From: Palsa-504 sp963769715
Lineage (GTDB): Bacteria; Actinomycetota; Actinomycetes; Streptosporangiales; Streptosporangiaceae
Direction of reading: 5' to 3'
DNA: 64,000 nucleotides
NCBI GenBank assembly: GCA_963769715.1
Contig: CAVYNE010000031.1
Coordinates: 1 to 64,000, forward strand
Of this stretch, positions 38,998-47,486 are shown piece after piece (position 1 is the first letter of the stretch; every line of letters begins with the position of its first letter). A model generated the notes under the pieces. It worked only from the letters and a program-made list of their open reading frames with translations. It had not been told where the DNA came from and did no database searches. Made by a program: the position numbers and the translations under genes.

Positions 38998-39342
38998 TCA
39001 TCCGGGGGGCCAGGTGAAGGACCGGCCGCCGAGGACGTGCCCGTGGACGTGCGGGACGGTCTGGCCCGCCTGGGCGCCGGTGTTGAAGACGACGCGATAG
39101 CCGCCCTCGCTGACCCCCTCCGTCTCGGCGACGCGGTGCACCCCGGTGATCACCTCGCCGAGCAGCCCGCCGTCCGCGGCAGCGAGCGCCGAGACGTCGG
39201 GATAGTGCTCCTTCGGGATGACGAGCACGTGCGTCGGGGCCTGCGGATTGATATCGCGGAAGGCCAGGATCCGGTCCGTTTCAAGCACCGTGGTCGCGGG
39301 GATTTCGCCGGCCACGATGGCGCAGAACAAGCATTCAGCCAC
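38998..39342 (-). CDS. HIT-family nucleotide-binding hydrolase
   Basis: The 114-residue protein begins MAECLFCAIVAGEIPATTVLETDRILAF, has THVLVIPKEHYPDVSAL and ends with the histidine triad VPHVHGHVLGGRSF (H-x-H-x-H). This is the HinT-like branch, hydrolysing phosphoramidates or acyl-adenylates of purine nucleotides. It is the last gene before phoH in the conserved order. No clear upstream signal was identified. Confidence 0.92.
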   Translation of the reverse strand: MAECLFCAIVAGEIPATTVLETDRILAFRDINPQAPTHVLVIPKEHYPDVSALAAADGGLLGEVITGVHRVAETEGVSEGGYRVVFNTGAQAGQTVPHVHGHVLGGRSFTWPPG

Positions 39343-39774
39343 ACGAAGATCTTAGGGCTTCCCGGCGCGCTTACGAATCATCCTGCCCGCTGGCCGGGGC
39401 ACGGCCAGGCAATAGCTGTATAGGCAGCATATTTCGGTCTAATCAGGGAGTACCACCAGCTAACCGTGTTGCCATCCGTTGTTACGGTGCCGATCCATGG
39501 CAAGTGCTGTCGTATCCTCGCACTCAATGGATATTCTTGACTTTCGGCAATCCTCCGGCGGTGTCTGGCGGCATGTGCGAATGTCGCCGGCTTCAGCTTG
39601 ACATACCCAGTGCGGGTGCCCGGCTGGCCGTTCATCCAGGCAACTGGCCAGGCGGTTTGCCACTGACGGCAAGGCGACGGACGGTCAGATGGGTGGGAGA
39701 TTTGGGGATGAAGGACCGGAGACCGTGGTCCTGCGCGACTCCTGCCGCTCCTGCCGCGGCACGGAAGCGGCCAG
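39343..39774. other. Intergenic region upstream of the sigma factor gene
   Basis: No credible gene is seen in 432 bp. The stretch around 39400-39520 is AT-richer than the surroundings (gctgtataggcagcatatttcggtctaat falls here), as expected for a promoter region serving the divergent HIT and sigma genes. No specific promoter could be assigned. Confidence 0.4.
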
Positions 39775-40380
39775 ATGGGGAGTGAACCTGACGAGGGGGT
39801 AACGCGTCCAACAGATGTGACCGAAACCCTGGTGGCCGCTGGTGGCATTGCGCCTGATGCGTTCCTGGCGTCCCCCGCCGCGCGCATCGGGTGGAGCGCG
39901 GACCGTGCGGTCACCGAGCTTTACTCAATGCATTACCGGGCCCTGGTCCGCCTCGCGGCCCTGCTGGTGCGGGACACGCCCACCGCCGAGGAAGTGGTCC
40001 AGGACGCGTTCGTCGCGATGCACGGCGGCTGGCAGCGGCTGCGGGACGCCGAGAAGGCGCTGGCCTACCTGCGGCAGGCCGTGGTGAACCGGTCCCGTTC
40101 GGTCCTGCGGCACCGCACGGTCGTCGACAAGAACATGCAGAAAGCCCCGCCGGACATGCCCAGCGCCGAGCACGGCGCGCTGGTCCTGCTCGAACGGCAC
40201 GCCGTCGTCGCCGCCCTGCGCACCCTGCCCGACCGGCAGCGCGAGGCGATCGTGCTGCGCTACTACGCCGACCTGTCCGAGGCCGAGATCGCCGCCAGCA
40301 TGGGCATCAGCCGCGGCGCCGTCAAAAGCCACACCGCCCGCGGCATGACCGCCCTCCGCGCGGCCCTGGAGCAGGAGTAA
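39775..40380 (+). CDS. ECF sigma factor, SigE-like family
   Basis: The 201-residue protein has region 2 in LYSMHYRALVRLAALLVRDTPTAEEVVQDAFVAMHGGW and region 4 in LRTLPDRQREAIVLRYYADLSEAEIAASMGISRGAVKSHTARG. This matches the SigE-like group common in actinomycetes, which directs genes for envelope or stress responses. The stop codon overlaps the ATG of the next gene (TAATG), the usual coupling of a sigma factor to its membrane regulator. It is inserted between the HIT gene and rsmE, which are otherwise neighbours in many relatives. Confidence 0.85.
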   Translation: MGSEPDEGVTRPTDVTETLVAAGGIAPDAFLASPAARIGWSADRAVTELYSMHYRALVRLAALLVRDTPTAEEVVQDAFVAMHGGWQRLRDAEKALAYLRQAVVNRSRSVLRHRTVVDKNMQKAPPDMPSAEHGALVLLERHAVVAALRTLPDRQREAIVLRYYADLSEAEIAASMGISRGAVKSHTARGMTALRAALEQE

Positions 40381-41027
40381 TGACCAGACCCGGCCACGAT
40401 GGCACGCCGCCGCCAGGACACGACTTCGGCGAGTTCCTGCGTCATGCCCTGCACGCCGCCGCCGACCAGGTCGAGCCGCGCCCGGACGGGCTGGAGCGAA
40501 TCCGCGCGCGAGTCAAGTCCGGACCGGCGTACGCCAGCAAGCATTCCGAGGCGACCGCCGGCCCGGCGCGGGCGGTTTCCTGGCCGGCATGGTCCGGCGC
40601 TGGAACGCCAGGCGCGGCGGTCCGTCGGCGCACGGGTCGTCGGCGCACGGGTCGTCGGCGCACGGGTCGTCGGCGCACGGGGCCAGGGTGGTCACGCGCG
40701 GCGCCAGCCGCGAGACTGGCGGGACGGGCTGCTCCGGCCGGCCCTGGCGATCGCCTGCGTCGTGTTCGCCATCGGCGTCGCCCTGGCGGTGGCGCCGCTG
40801 CGGCAGGCTTTCCTCCAGCTCAGCTCGGCGGTGGGGATCCCACCTCCCACAGCGGCACCGGGGTTCAGGGCGCGACTGGACCGGGCAACCCGCTGTGCGC
40901 GTCGGCCGGCGGTCTCAGTCCGGCCAGCGTCTCCAGCAGCCCAGCCCGCCTGACCGTGACCGCGTGCCCGTCGAGTTCTTCGCCATCCCCCTCGAGTAAG
41001 GCGGCCAGGCAGCGACCCCGAGCGTGA
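40380..41027 (+). CDS. Putative membrane partner (anti-sigma-like) of the sigma factor, probably frameshifted
   Basis: The ATG overlaps the sigma stop. The N-terminal ~70 residues (DFGEFLRHALHAAADQVEPRPDGLERIRARV) are a helical cytoplasmic domain typical of proteins following SigE-like sigma factors. A transmembrane helix, LLRPALAIACVVFAIGVALAVAPL, is seen, but in another frame; a shift must occur near the 15-bp tandem repeats at 40623-40681. The later stretch GPGNPLCASAGGLSPASVSSSPARLTV is back in the starting frame, so the exact C-terminus is uncertain. It is likely a single-pass sigma regulator, with a conserved domain not recognised. Confidence 0.55.
   Translation: MTRPGHDGTPPPGHDFGEFLRHALHAAADQVEPRPDGLERIRARVKSGPAYASKHSEATAGPARAVSWPAWSGAGTPGAAVRRRTGRRRTGRRRTGRRRTGPGWSRAAPAARLAGRAAPAGPGDRLRRVRHRRRPGGGAAAAGFPPAQLGGGDPTSHSGTGVQGATGPGNPLCASAGGLSPASVSSSPARLTVTACPSSSSPSPSSKAARQRPRA
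40623..40681 (+). repeat. 15-bp tandem repeat, nearly four copies
   Basis: CGTCGGCGCACGGGT is repeated exactly three times, followed by a fourth copy lacking its last base. The unit is a multiple of three, so copy number changes would add or remove five residues without shifting the frame. Confidence 0.92.
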
Positions 41028-41553
41028 CCCCTGCGAGCACGGTGACCAGCCCGGCCAGAGGAGCACGAGCGCCAGCCCGACGAGCAGCAGCACGAGTCCC
41101 AGCGCCAGCGTCACTGCGACCAGCACCGCGACGGTGACGCCGAGCGCGACCGCCACTCCCACGAGCACCCCCACCACTCGACGCCTTCGGCCACGGCGAC
41201 CACCAGCGCGGCCGGCAAGACGACGGCCAACGCGACCGGACCCCTGCGGACCAAGCCCGACCGCCCAGCCGACCACAACGCTCAAGCCGAAGGTCAGCGC
41301 GTCAGCGACCACGTCGACCAGCCCCAGCCGGTCGGCATCGGCGTCGCCGTCGAGTTCGGTGACCTCGAATGGCACCAACGCCAGCCAGTCCGGCGGACAC
41401 CACGTCCAGCGGGGACCAGCCAGCGGCGTCCACCGGCTAGCGGCGCACGGCCGGCGGCAACCACGTCGGGTGGGGCCAGCGCTGGGCCTCACCGATGCCC
41501 GGTCAGGTCCTCGCGCCGGGTCAGCCACCCCGACCACCTCGCCCTGAGGCGGC
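41028..41553. other. Ambiguous coding region between the sigma operon and rsmE
   Basis: Two readings compete. On the plus strand one frame gives a Thr/Ser/Pro-rich tail (SPTSSSTSPSASVTATSTA onward) that could be the displaced extracellular end of the anti-sigma-like protein. On the minus strand a frame, open from 41537 down to 40692, gives VPFEVTELDGDADADRLGL followed by two strongly hydrophobic stretches (ADALTFGLSVVVGWAVGLG; VGVLVGVAVALGVTVAVLVA and onward), which reads like a small membrane protein after rsmE. Both have G/C-rich third positions. I cannot choose between them. Confidence 0.35.
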
Positions 41554-42289
41554 TCAGGACCAGCGGCCAGAGCGGCTGAGCAGGACGGCAGCGGCCACGG
41601 TCCCGGCGGTCGAGGTCCTCAGCACGGTAGGTCCTCAGCCGGCAGGCGATGGCCCCGGCCGCACGGAACGCCGCGCTCTCGGAGTCGGTGATCCCGCCCT
41701 CGGGACCGACCACGACTAGCAGGTCACCCGATTCCGGCAGGCTGAGGCGGCCGAGGCGGCCGGCGGCGCCGGGCTCGAGAACGATCGCGCAGGCCGCCTT
41801 CGCGATCAGCTGAGCCACCCGGCTGGCCGAGGCGACGTCGGTGACCTCGGGTATCCAGGCGCGGCGGGACTGCTTGGCGGCCTCGCGCGCGGTCAGCCGC
41901 CACTTGGCCAGCGAGCGCTCCCCGCGGGCTCCCTGCCACACCGGGACGCTGCGAGCCGCGGCCCACGGCACGATGCGGTCGACACCGACCTCGGTCATCT
42001 CCTCGACAGCCAGCTCGCCCCGGTCGCCCTTGGGGATGGCCTGGACGACCGTGATCGCGGGATCCGGGCGTGGGACCTCCCGCCTAGCCTGCACGGTGAG
42101 CTCAAGGCCGTCACCCCTGGGCCCGGCGACCACGCACTCGGCCACCAGGCCGGCGCCGTCGGCCACATCGGCGCGCTCGCCAGGGCGCAGCCTGCGTACG
42201 GTGGCCGCGTGCCGGCCCTCGGCTCCGGACAGGACAACGACATCGGATTCCAGAGTCGCGCGGTCAGCCAGGAAGACGGGCGGCTGCAC
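41554..42289 (-). CDS. rsmE: 16S rRNA (uracil-1498-N3)-methyltransferase RsmE, frameshifted near the C-terminus
   Basis: From the GTG at 42289 (VQPPVFLADRATLESDVVVLSGAEGRHA) it has an N-terminal PUA-like domain. The SPOUT methyltransferase domain contains VVQAIPKGDRGELAVEEMTEVGVDRIVPW, KWRLTAREAAKQSRRAWIPEV and LLVVVGPEGGITDSE. An extra A at 41635 breaks the conserved end; restored it reads RLGPTVLRTSTAGTVAAAVL and stops at 41554, giving about 244 residues. It methylates U1498 of 16S rRNA. It follows dnaJ by five bases in the hrcA-dnaJ-rsmE operon. Confidence 0.9.
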
Positions 42290-42294
42290 CAGGT

Positions 42295-43440
42295 TCAGCG
42301 CCCGTTGAAGGCGTCGCGCAGCCTCGAGAAGAACCCTTGCTGGCCCGGTGCGAACCGGCCGGGCGGTGATTCCTCGCCGCGCAACTTGGCCAGTTCGCGC
42401 AGCAGCTTTTCCTGCTCGGCGTCCAGCTTGGATGGCGTCTCGACGGTCACGTGGATGACGAGATCGCCGCGCCCGTTGCCGTTCAGGTGCTTGACACCCT
42501 GACCGTAGAGCGGGATGGCCTGGCCGGACTGGGTGCCGGGCCGGACGTCGATGTCGGCGGGGCCGTCCAGGCTCTCCACCGACAGCGTGGCCCCCAGCGC
42601 GGCGGCCGCCATCGGGATCGTCACCGTGCAGTGCAGGTCGTCGCCTTGCCGCTCGAAGATGGCGTGCGGACGCTGGACGATCTCCAGGAACAGGTCGCCG
42701 GGCGGGCCGCCGCCCGGGCCGACTTCGCCCTCGCCGGCCAGCTGGATGTGCGTCCCGTCCTCGACCCCGGCCGGGATCCGCACCTTGATGGTTCGCCTGG
42801 TCCGGACCCGGCCGTCGCCGTCGCACTCCGGGCAGGGCCGGACGAGCACGGTGCCGTATCCGCCGCAACCCGGGCAGACCCGGGCCATCATCACCTGGCC
42901 GATGAAGGAGCGGGTCACCTGGCTCACTTCACCGCGCCCGCCGCAGATGTCACAGGTCTGCGGGTGGGTACCGGGCGCGGTGCCCTCACCGGAGCAGGTG
43001 GGACAGACCACGGCCGTGTCCACGGTGAGCTCTCGGGTCGCGCCGAACGAGCATTCGGCCAGCTCGAGCTCGATCCTGATCGTGGCGTTGCGGCCACGCT
43101 GCGCGCGGCTCCGCGGCCCGCGCGTAGCGGCACCGCCGGCCGCGCCGAAGAACTGGTCGAGCAGGTCGTTCAGCGGGTTGAACCCCTGGCCGAACGGGCC
43201 GGCCCCGGCGCCCGCCGTGCTCGCGGCGAACGGGTCCATGCCCATGTCGTACATCCGGCGCTTGTCCGTGTCCGACAGCACCTCGTACGCCTGGGTGATC
43301 TCTTTGAACCGCTCCTGCGTCTCAGGATCGGGGTTCACGTCCGGGTGCAGCTCCCGGGCCAGCCGCCGGTAGGCTCGCTTCACCTCGTCTTGCGTCGCGT
43401 CCCGGCGAACCTTGAGCATTGCGTAGTAGTCGGTCGCCAC
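42295..43440 (-). CDS. dnaJ: Chaperone DnaJ (DnaJ2, hrcA-linked)
   Basis: The 381-residue protein has a J domain with the HPD motif (RRLARELHPDVNPD), a Gly/Phe-rich linker (TAGAGAGPFGQGFNPLNDLL) and four zinc-finger repeats (CPTCSGEG, CDICGGRG, CPGCGGYG, CPECDGDG). The C-terminal substrate-binding domains follow. It stimulates DnaK ATPase and delivers unfolded clients. The GTG start overlaps the hrcA TAG stop by one base, so the two are co-translated and under the same CIRCE control. Actinomycetes usually carry a second dnaJ with dnaK. Confidence 0.95.
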   Translation of the reverse strand: MATDYYAMLKVRRDATQDEVKRAYRRLARELHPDVNPDPETQERFKEITQAYEVLSDTDKRRMYDMGMDPFAASTAGAGAGPFGQGFNPLNDLLDQFFGAAGGAATRGPRSRAQRGRNATIRIELELAECSFGATRELTVDTAVVCPTCSGEGTAPGTHPQTCDICGGRGEVSQVTRSFIGQVMMARVCPGCGGYGTVLVRPCPECDGDGRVRTRRTIKVRIPAGVEDGTHIQLAGEGEVGPGGGPPGDLFLEIVQRPHAIFERQGDDLHCTVTIPMAAAALGATLSVESLDGPADIDVRPGTQSGQAIPLYGQGVKHLNGNGRGDLVIHVTVETPSKLDAEQEKLLRELAKLRGEESPPGRFAPGQQGFFSRLRDAFNGR

Positions 43441-44453
43441 TAAGACTCCAACAAGATCTGGCCGAGGTAACGGGCCACGGCACGCACCGCGCCCATCGTG
43501 CCCGGGTAGTCCATCCTGGTCGGCCCGAGCACGCCGAGCTTGGCCAGCGGCTGTTCGCCGTTCCCGTACCCCGTGGACACCACCAACGTGGTCTGCAGGC
43601 CAGCGACCTGGTTCTCCGCGCCGATCCGCACGGTCAGGATGGCCGGCTCGGTCGTCTCCCCGAGCAGCCGCATCAGCACCACCTGTTCTTCCAGGGCCTC
43701 AAGCACTTCACGCAACCCCCTGCTGAAATCGTGCGCGGCCAGGTTCGCGGCTCCACCGAAGACGATCTTCTCCTCGCTCCGCTCGACCAGGCTGGCCAGC
43801 AGCATCGCCAGGACGGCGTTGGCGTTCGCCCGCTCCTCGGCCGGCATCCGCTCGGCCAGGTCGGCGACCATCGCGGCGGCCTCGGACAGCTTATGCCCGC
43901 CCAGACAGGCGTTCACGACCGCCCGCACGTGGGACACCGAGGCGTCATCCCAGGGGTCGGGCAGGTCGACGGTGCACTGCTCGACCCGGCCGGTGTCGGT
44001 GATGAGCACGAGCAGCAGCTTCTGCGGAGCGAGCGGGACGAGCTCGATGTGCCGAATCGCGGACCTGGTGAGCGACGGGTACTGCACCACGGCCACCTGC
44101 CGGGTCAGCTGGACCAGCAGCCTGACCGTCCGCGTCACCACATCGTCGAGGCTGTACGCGCCGGCCAGGAAGGTCTCGATGGCGCGCCGCTCGGCCGCCG
44201 ACAGCGGCTTGACGCTGGACAGCCGGTCGACGAAGAGCCGGTAGCCCTTGTCCGTCGGTACCCGGCCGGCGCTGGTGTGCGGCTGGGCGATGAAGCCCTG
44301 CTCCTCAAGCACCGCCATGTCGTTCCTGATCGTCGCCGGGGAAACGTCGAAGTGATGCCGGTCGACCAGCGACTTGGATCCCACCGGTTCCGTGGTGGAC
44401 ACGTAGTCTTCGACGATGGCGCGGAGCACCGTCAGTTTCCGTTCGTCGAGCAC
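43440..44453 (-). CDS. hrcA: Heat-inducible transcription repressor HrcA
   Basis: The GTG at 44453 (VLDERKLTVLRAIVEDYVSTTEPVGSKSLVDRH) follows GGAGGTGA with good spacing and gives 337 residues. The winged helix SPATIRNDMAVLEEQGFIAQPHTSAGRVPTDKGYR is at residues 35-75, and the GAF-like dimerisation domain ends GVLGPTRMDYPGTMGAVRAVARYL. It represses its own operon by binding CIRCE, found immediately upstream, and is refolded by chaperonin. The longer upstream extension lacks coding character. Confidence 0.95.
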   Translation of the reverse strand: MLDERKLTVLRAIVEDYVSTTEPVGSKSLVDRHHFDVSPATIRNDMAVLEEQGFIAQPHTSAGRVPTDKGYRLFVDRLSSVKPLSAAERRAIETFLAGAYSLDDVVTRTVRLLVQLTRQVAVVQYPSLTRSAIRHIELVPLAPQKLLLVLITDTGRVEQCTVDLPDPWDDASVSHVRAVVNACLGGHKLSEAAAMVADLAERMPAEERANANAVLAMLLASLVERSEEKIVFGGAANLAAHDFSRGLREVLEALEEQVVLMRLLGETTEPAILTVRIGAENQVAGLQTTLVVSTGYGNGEQPLAKLGVLGPTRMDYPGTMGAVRAVARYLGQILLES

Positions 44454-44465
44454 GCGTTCACCTCC

Positions 44466-44492
44466 TTGGCACTCTAACGTCCCGAGTGCTAA
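44466..44492 (-). promoter_or_regulatory. CIRCE operator of hrcA-dnaJ
   Basis: TTGGCACTC and GAGTGCTAA are separated by nine bases, matching the CIRCE consensus TTAGCACTC-N9-GAGTGCTAA except for one base in one arm. It lies 12 bp upstream of the hrcA start, between the promoter region and the ribosome binding site. Confidence 0.95.
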
Positions 44493-44739
44493 GTCTATTG
44501 CGTCCAACACGTTCCGGGCGCGTGACGGCGAGGCGAACGGCCGCGCGATCATACCCAAGCGCGACTGGTCCCGCTCGGGGTATGGCCCACAGCAGGATGG
44601 TAACCCGCCGGCCGCGAGCCGCGATAGCGGCGTGTCGGCGGCGTCCGGAGCTGCTCCTCCTCGGCTACGCTCGTGCGCAAGGTATGTCGCGCAGGTATGG
44701 CCCGGGTCCGCGGCCCAGCCAGGGGACACAGCTGAGGAG

Positions 44740-45591
44740 ATGCCGGTGTGGAGCAGGCAGTACGGCGCTGACGTGCTCGCTGCCGGAAGTGAGCTCGGTC
44801 GCCGGCGGAACTCGGGTCCCGGCCAGCGCGAGGTGCCGAAGGTCGAGGCGGAGCGCGGCCTGGTGGTTGAGGACTCCGAGGGCCGGTTCTGCGGCGCGGT
44901 GGTCGGCTACGAAAAGGGCGCCGTGACGCTGGAGGACCGGCACGGCAAGCGGCGGGTCTTCCCGCTGACCCCGGCTGCCTTCATGCTCGAGGGCCGGCCG
45001 GTCACGCTCATCCCGCCCGCTGCCCCGGCCAGCCGACCCGCTCGGACGGCCTCCGGTTCCGTGGCCGCGCCTTCGGCTCGGGCCAAGGTGGCCCGGGCGA
45101 GCCGGATCTACGTCGAGGGCAAGCACGACGCCGAGCTGGTGGAGAAGATCTGGGGCGACGACCTGCGTGACGTGGGCGTGGTGGTCGAGTACCTGGAGGG
45201 CATCGACGACCTGCCGGCCATCGTCGAGAGCTTCTCCCCCACGCCCGGCCGCCGCCTCGGCGTGCTCGTGGACCACCTGGTGGCTGGCTCCAAGGAGACC
45301 AGGATCGTGGCCGGCGTGCGGTCACCCGACGTGCTGATCGTGGGGCATCCGTTTATCGACATCTGGGCCGCCGTGCGGCCGTCGGCAGTCGGCATCGCGG
45401 CCTGGCCGGACGTTCCGCGCGGGCAGCCATGGAAAGAAGGCGTGCTGAGCGCCATCGGCTGGCCACCGGAGGTGCCGTCGGCCTGGCAGCGCATCCTGCG
45501 CTCGGTGACGAGCTACGCCGACCTCGAGCCCGAGCTCCTCGGCCGGGTCGAGGAGCTGATCGATTTCGTCACCATGCCGGGGAGCGCATAG
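44740..45591 (+). CDS. DUF3097 protein
   Basis: The ATG at 44740, directly after GAGGAG, gives 283 residues: MPVWSRQYGADVLAAG, then PKVEAERGLVVEDSEGRFCGAVVGYEKGAVTLEDRHGKRRVFPL, an N-terminal beta domain. Next comes SRIYVEGKHDAELVEKIWGDDLRDVGVVVEYLEGIDDLPAIV, a Toprim-like segment, and LGVLVDHLVAGSKETRI. These match the actinobacterial DUF3097 family, of unknown function. It is divergent from hrcA and is followed one base later by the DUF4870 gene. Confidence 0.88.
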   Translation: MPVWSRQYGADVLAAGSELGRRRNSGPGQREVPKVEAERGLVVEDSEGRFCGAVVGYEKGAVTLEDRHGKRRVFPLTPAAFMLEGRPVTLIPPAAPASRPARTASGSVAAPSARAKVARASRIYVEGKHDAELVEKIWGDDLRDVGVVVEYLEGIDDLPAIVESFSPTPGRRLGVLVDHLVAGSKETRIVAGVRSPDVLIVGHPFIDIWAAVRPSAVGIAAWPDVPRGQPWKEGVLSAIGWPPEVPSAWQRILRSVTSYADLEPELLGRVEELIDFVTMPGSA

Positions 45592-45592
45592 C

Positions 45593-46021
45593 GTGACGAC
45601 AGTACCGGAAGACACGCGAGGACCGATGACGAGCAAGCCCGCGTCTGAGGGGGCTCCCGAGCGGGTCGGGGACGGCGATATGACGTCGGCGACGTTCGGC
45701 TACCTGGGGGCGATCGTCCTGGGACCGGTCATCCCGCTGGTCGTCTACGCACTCCGGGCGAGAAAGTCGCCGTTCATGCGATACCACGCGGCTACAGCCG
45801 TGAACCTGTCGCTGACCGGCCTGCTGTACGCGCTGTGCTGCCTGATCCTCGGCGGCCTGCTCCTGCTGGACAGCATCACCGTCGCCCTGGTGGTGGCGCT
45901 CCCGGTCGGCTTCGTCATCTGGGTCTCGATGCTGAGGTATCTCATCCGCGGCGTGATCGTGGCGAACCGCGGCGAGCGGGACAAGGTGCCCAGCTGGATC
46001 TGCGCGCGCATCGTGAACTGA
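45593..46021 (+). CDS. DUF4870 membrane protein
   Basis: The GTG starts one base after the DUF3097 stop. The 142-residue protein has a hydrophilic N-terminus and then three transmembrane helices: TFGYLGAIVLGPVIPLVVYA, AVNLSLTGLLYALCCLIL and VALPVGFVIWVSMLRYLIRG. The pattern R-K-S-P-F-M-R-Y-H-A is the DUF4870 (Tic20-like) hallmark. Function is unknown. It forms a two-gene unit with DUF3097 and converges with hemW. Confidence 0.85.
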   Translation: MTTVPEDTRGPMTSKPASEGAPERVGDGDMTSATFGYLGAIVLGPVIPLVVYALRARKSPFMRYHAATAVNLSLTGLLYALCCLILGGLLLLDSITVALVVALPVGFVIWVSMLRYLIRGVIVANRGERDKVPSWICARIVN

Positions 46022-46062
46022 GCGCTCAGGGCTCGGTGTGAACTTAAGGGATCGGCTTGAAC

Positions 46063-47319
46063 TCAGGGCTCGGTCAGTTTGCGCGTCACGGCGTCGGCCA
46101 GGAGCCGGCCGTGGCGGCTGAGCACGATCCGGCCGTCGGCCAGGGCGTCCCGATCGGCCAGGCCTTCGGCGACCACCGACTCGGCGTTGGCCCGCCCCGC
46201 CGGGCCGAGTATCTCGACCGGGCAGCCCTCGGCGAGCCGGATGAGGAGCATGACGCGCTCCAGCTGCCGTTCGGCCTCGGTGAGGACCTCCCGGGCCTGG
46301 CCGGGGCTGTTCCCGGCCGCGATCCGCGCGCCGTAAGCGGCCGGATGCCGCACGTTCCACCATCGGGTTCCGCCCACGTGACTGTGGGCTCCCGGCCCGA
46401 TCCCCCACCAGTCGCCGCCGGTCCAGTAGAGCATGTTGTGCGCGCACCTAGCCGAACTGGAGGCCGCCCAGTTGGAGATCTCGTACCAGCCGTAGCCGGC
46501 CGCGGTGAGGGCTTCGTCCGCGGCCAGGTAGCGGTCGGCGAGCACGTCGTCTTCCGGGGCGGCCAGCTCACCGCGCCTGACCCGCGCCGCCAGCCGCGTA
46601 CCGGCCTCCACGGTGAGGGCGTAGGCGGACACGTGGTCGGGGCCGGCCGCCACCGCCGCGTCCAGCGAGCGCCGCCAGTCCGCATCGGACTCCCCCGGCG
46701 TCCCGTAGATCAGGTCGAGGCTGACGTGCTCAAAGCCGGCCGCCCGGGCCCACCTGACGCAACGCGCCGGGCGGCCAGGTGAGTGCACCCGGTCCAGGAC
46801 GGCGAGTACCCCGGGCACCGCGCTTTGCATCCCGAACGAAATTCGGGTCAGCCCCTGTGCCCGCAGTTCGCTCAGGCTGGCTTGGTCGACGCTCTCCGGG
46901 TTCGCCTCACTGGTGACCTCTGCCCCGGGAGCCAGGCCGAATTCGGAGTCGATGGCCCGCAGGATGCTGCCCAGCGCGGCCGGCGGCAGCAGGGTGGGCG
47001 TCCCGCCGCCGAAGAACACCGTGCTGACCGGCAGGTCCACACCGTGTCCTGCTTGGCTGGCGAGCACCTGACGCGCGAACCTGATCTCCGCGATCGCCCG
47101 GTCCGGATAGCTAGCGGGTGAGGTCGCGGCGGACCCGGTGCCGAGTTCGGCGGCGGTGTAGGTATTGAAGTCGCAGTAACCGCAGCGGGTGGTGCAGAAC
47201 GGCACGTGGACATAGACGCCGAACGGCCGCTGGCCAAGACCAGCCCGCGCGCCTTCCGGCAGCGTCCCCGCGGCGGGGACAGGCTCACCGTCGGGAAGGG
47301 CGCCAGGCATGCCAGCCAC
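46063..47319 (-). CDS. hemW: HemW-like radical SAM protein
   Basis: The 418-residue protein has FGVYVHVPFCTTRCGYCDFNTYT, the C-x3-C-x-x-C cluster of radical SAM enzymes, followed by VSTVFFGGGTPTLLPP, TSEANPES and RISFGMQSAVPGVL. These match the HemN/HemW group. The presence of GIGPGAHSHVGGTRWWNVRHPAAY and lack of the extra HemN N-terminal residues favour HemW, a haem chaperone, over true coproporphyrinogen dehydrogenase. It sits between hrcA and lepA, as in many actinobacteria. Confidence 0.9.
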   Translation of the reverse strand: MAGMPGALPDGEPVPAAGTLPEGARAGLGQRPFGVYVHVPFCTTRCGYCDFNTYTAAELGTGSAATSPASYPDRAIAEIRFARQVLASQAGHGVDLPVSTVFFGGGTPTLLPPAALGSILRAIDSEFGLAPGAEVTSEANPESVDQASLSELRAQGLTRISFGMQSAVPGVLAVLDRVHSPGRPARCVRWARAAGFEHVSLDLIYGTPGESDADWRRSLDAAVAAGPDHVSAYALTVEAGTRLAARVRRGELAAPEDDVLADRYLAADEALTAAGYGWYEISNWAASSSARCAHNMLYWTGGDWWGIGPGAHSHVGGTRWWNVRHPAAYGARIAAGNSPGQAREVLTEAERQLERVMLLIRLAEGCPVEILGPAGRANAESVVAEGLADRDALADGRIVLSRHGRLLADAVTRKLTEP

Positions 47320-47486
47320 GCTACCCGCTAAGGCCAGGTGCCCGTCCGTCCGTCGGCGCCGGTGCGCTCGGCTGGACGTATCACCGGCGGGTGGAAGTCC
47401 CGCTTTACCAAACAGTCACTTAGACTGATGGTGCCGCGTTTTTCTGAAGGCACGAGGCCCTAGGGTCGCGTCTACGGGAGGCACCG

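Noticed and set aside
46063..47319. Oxygen-independent coproporphyrinogen oxidase HemN
   Set aside because: The N-terminal residues specific to HemN are absent and the sequence fits HemW better.
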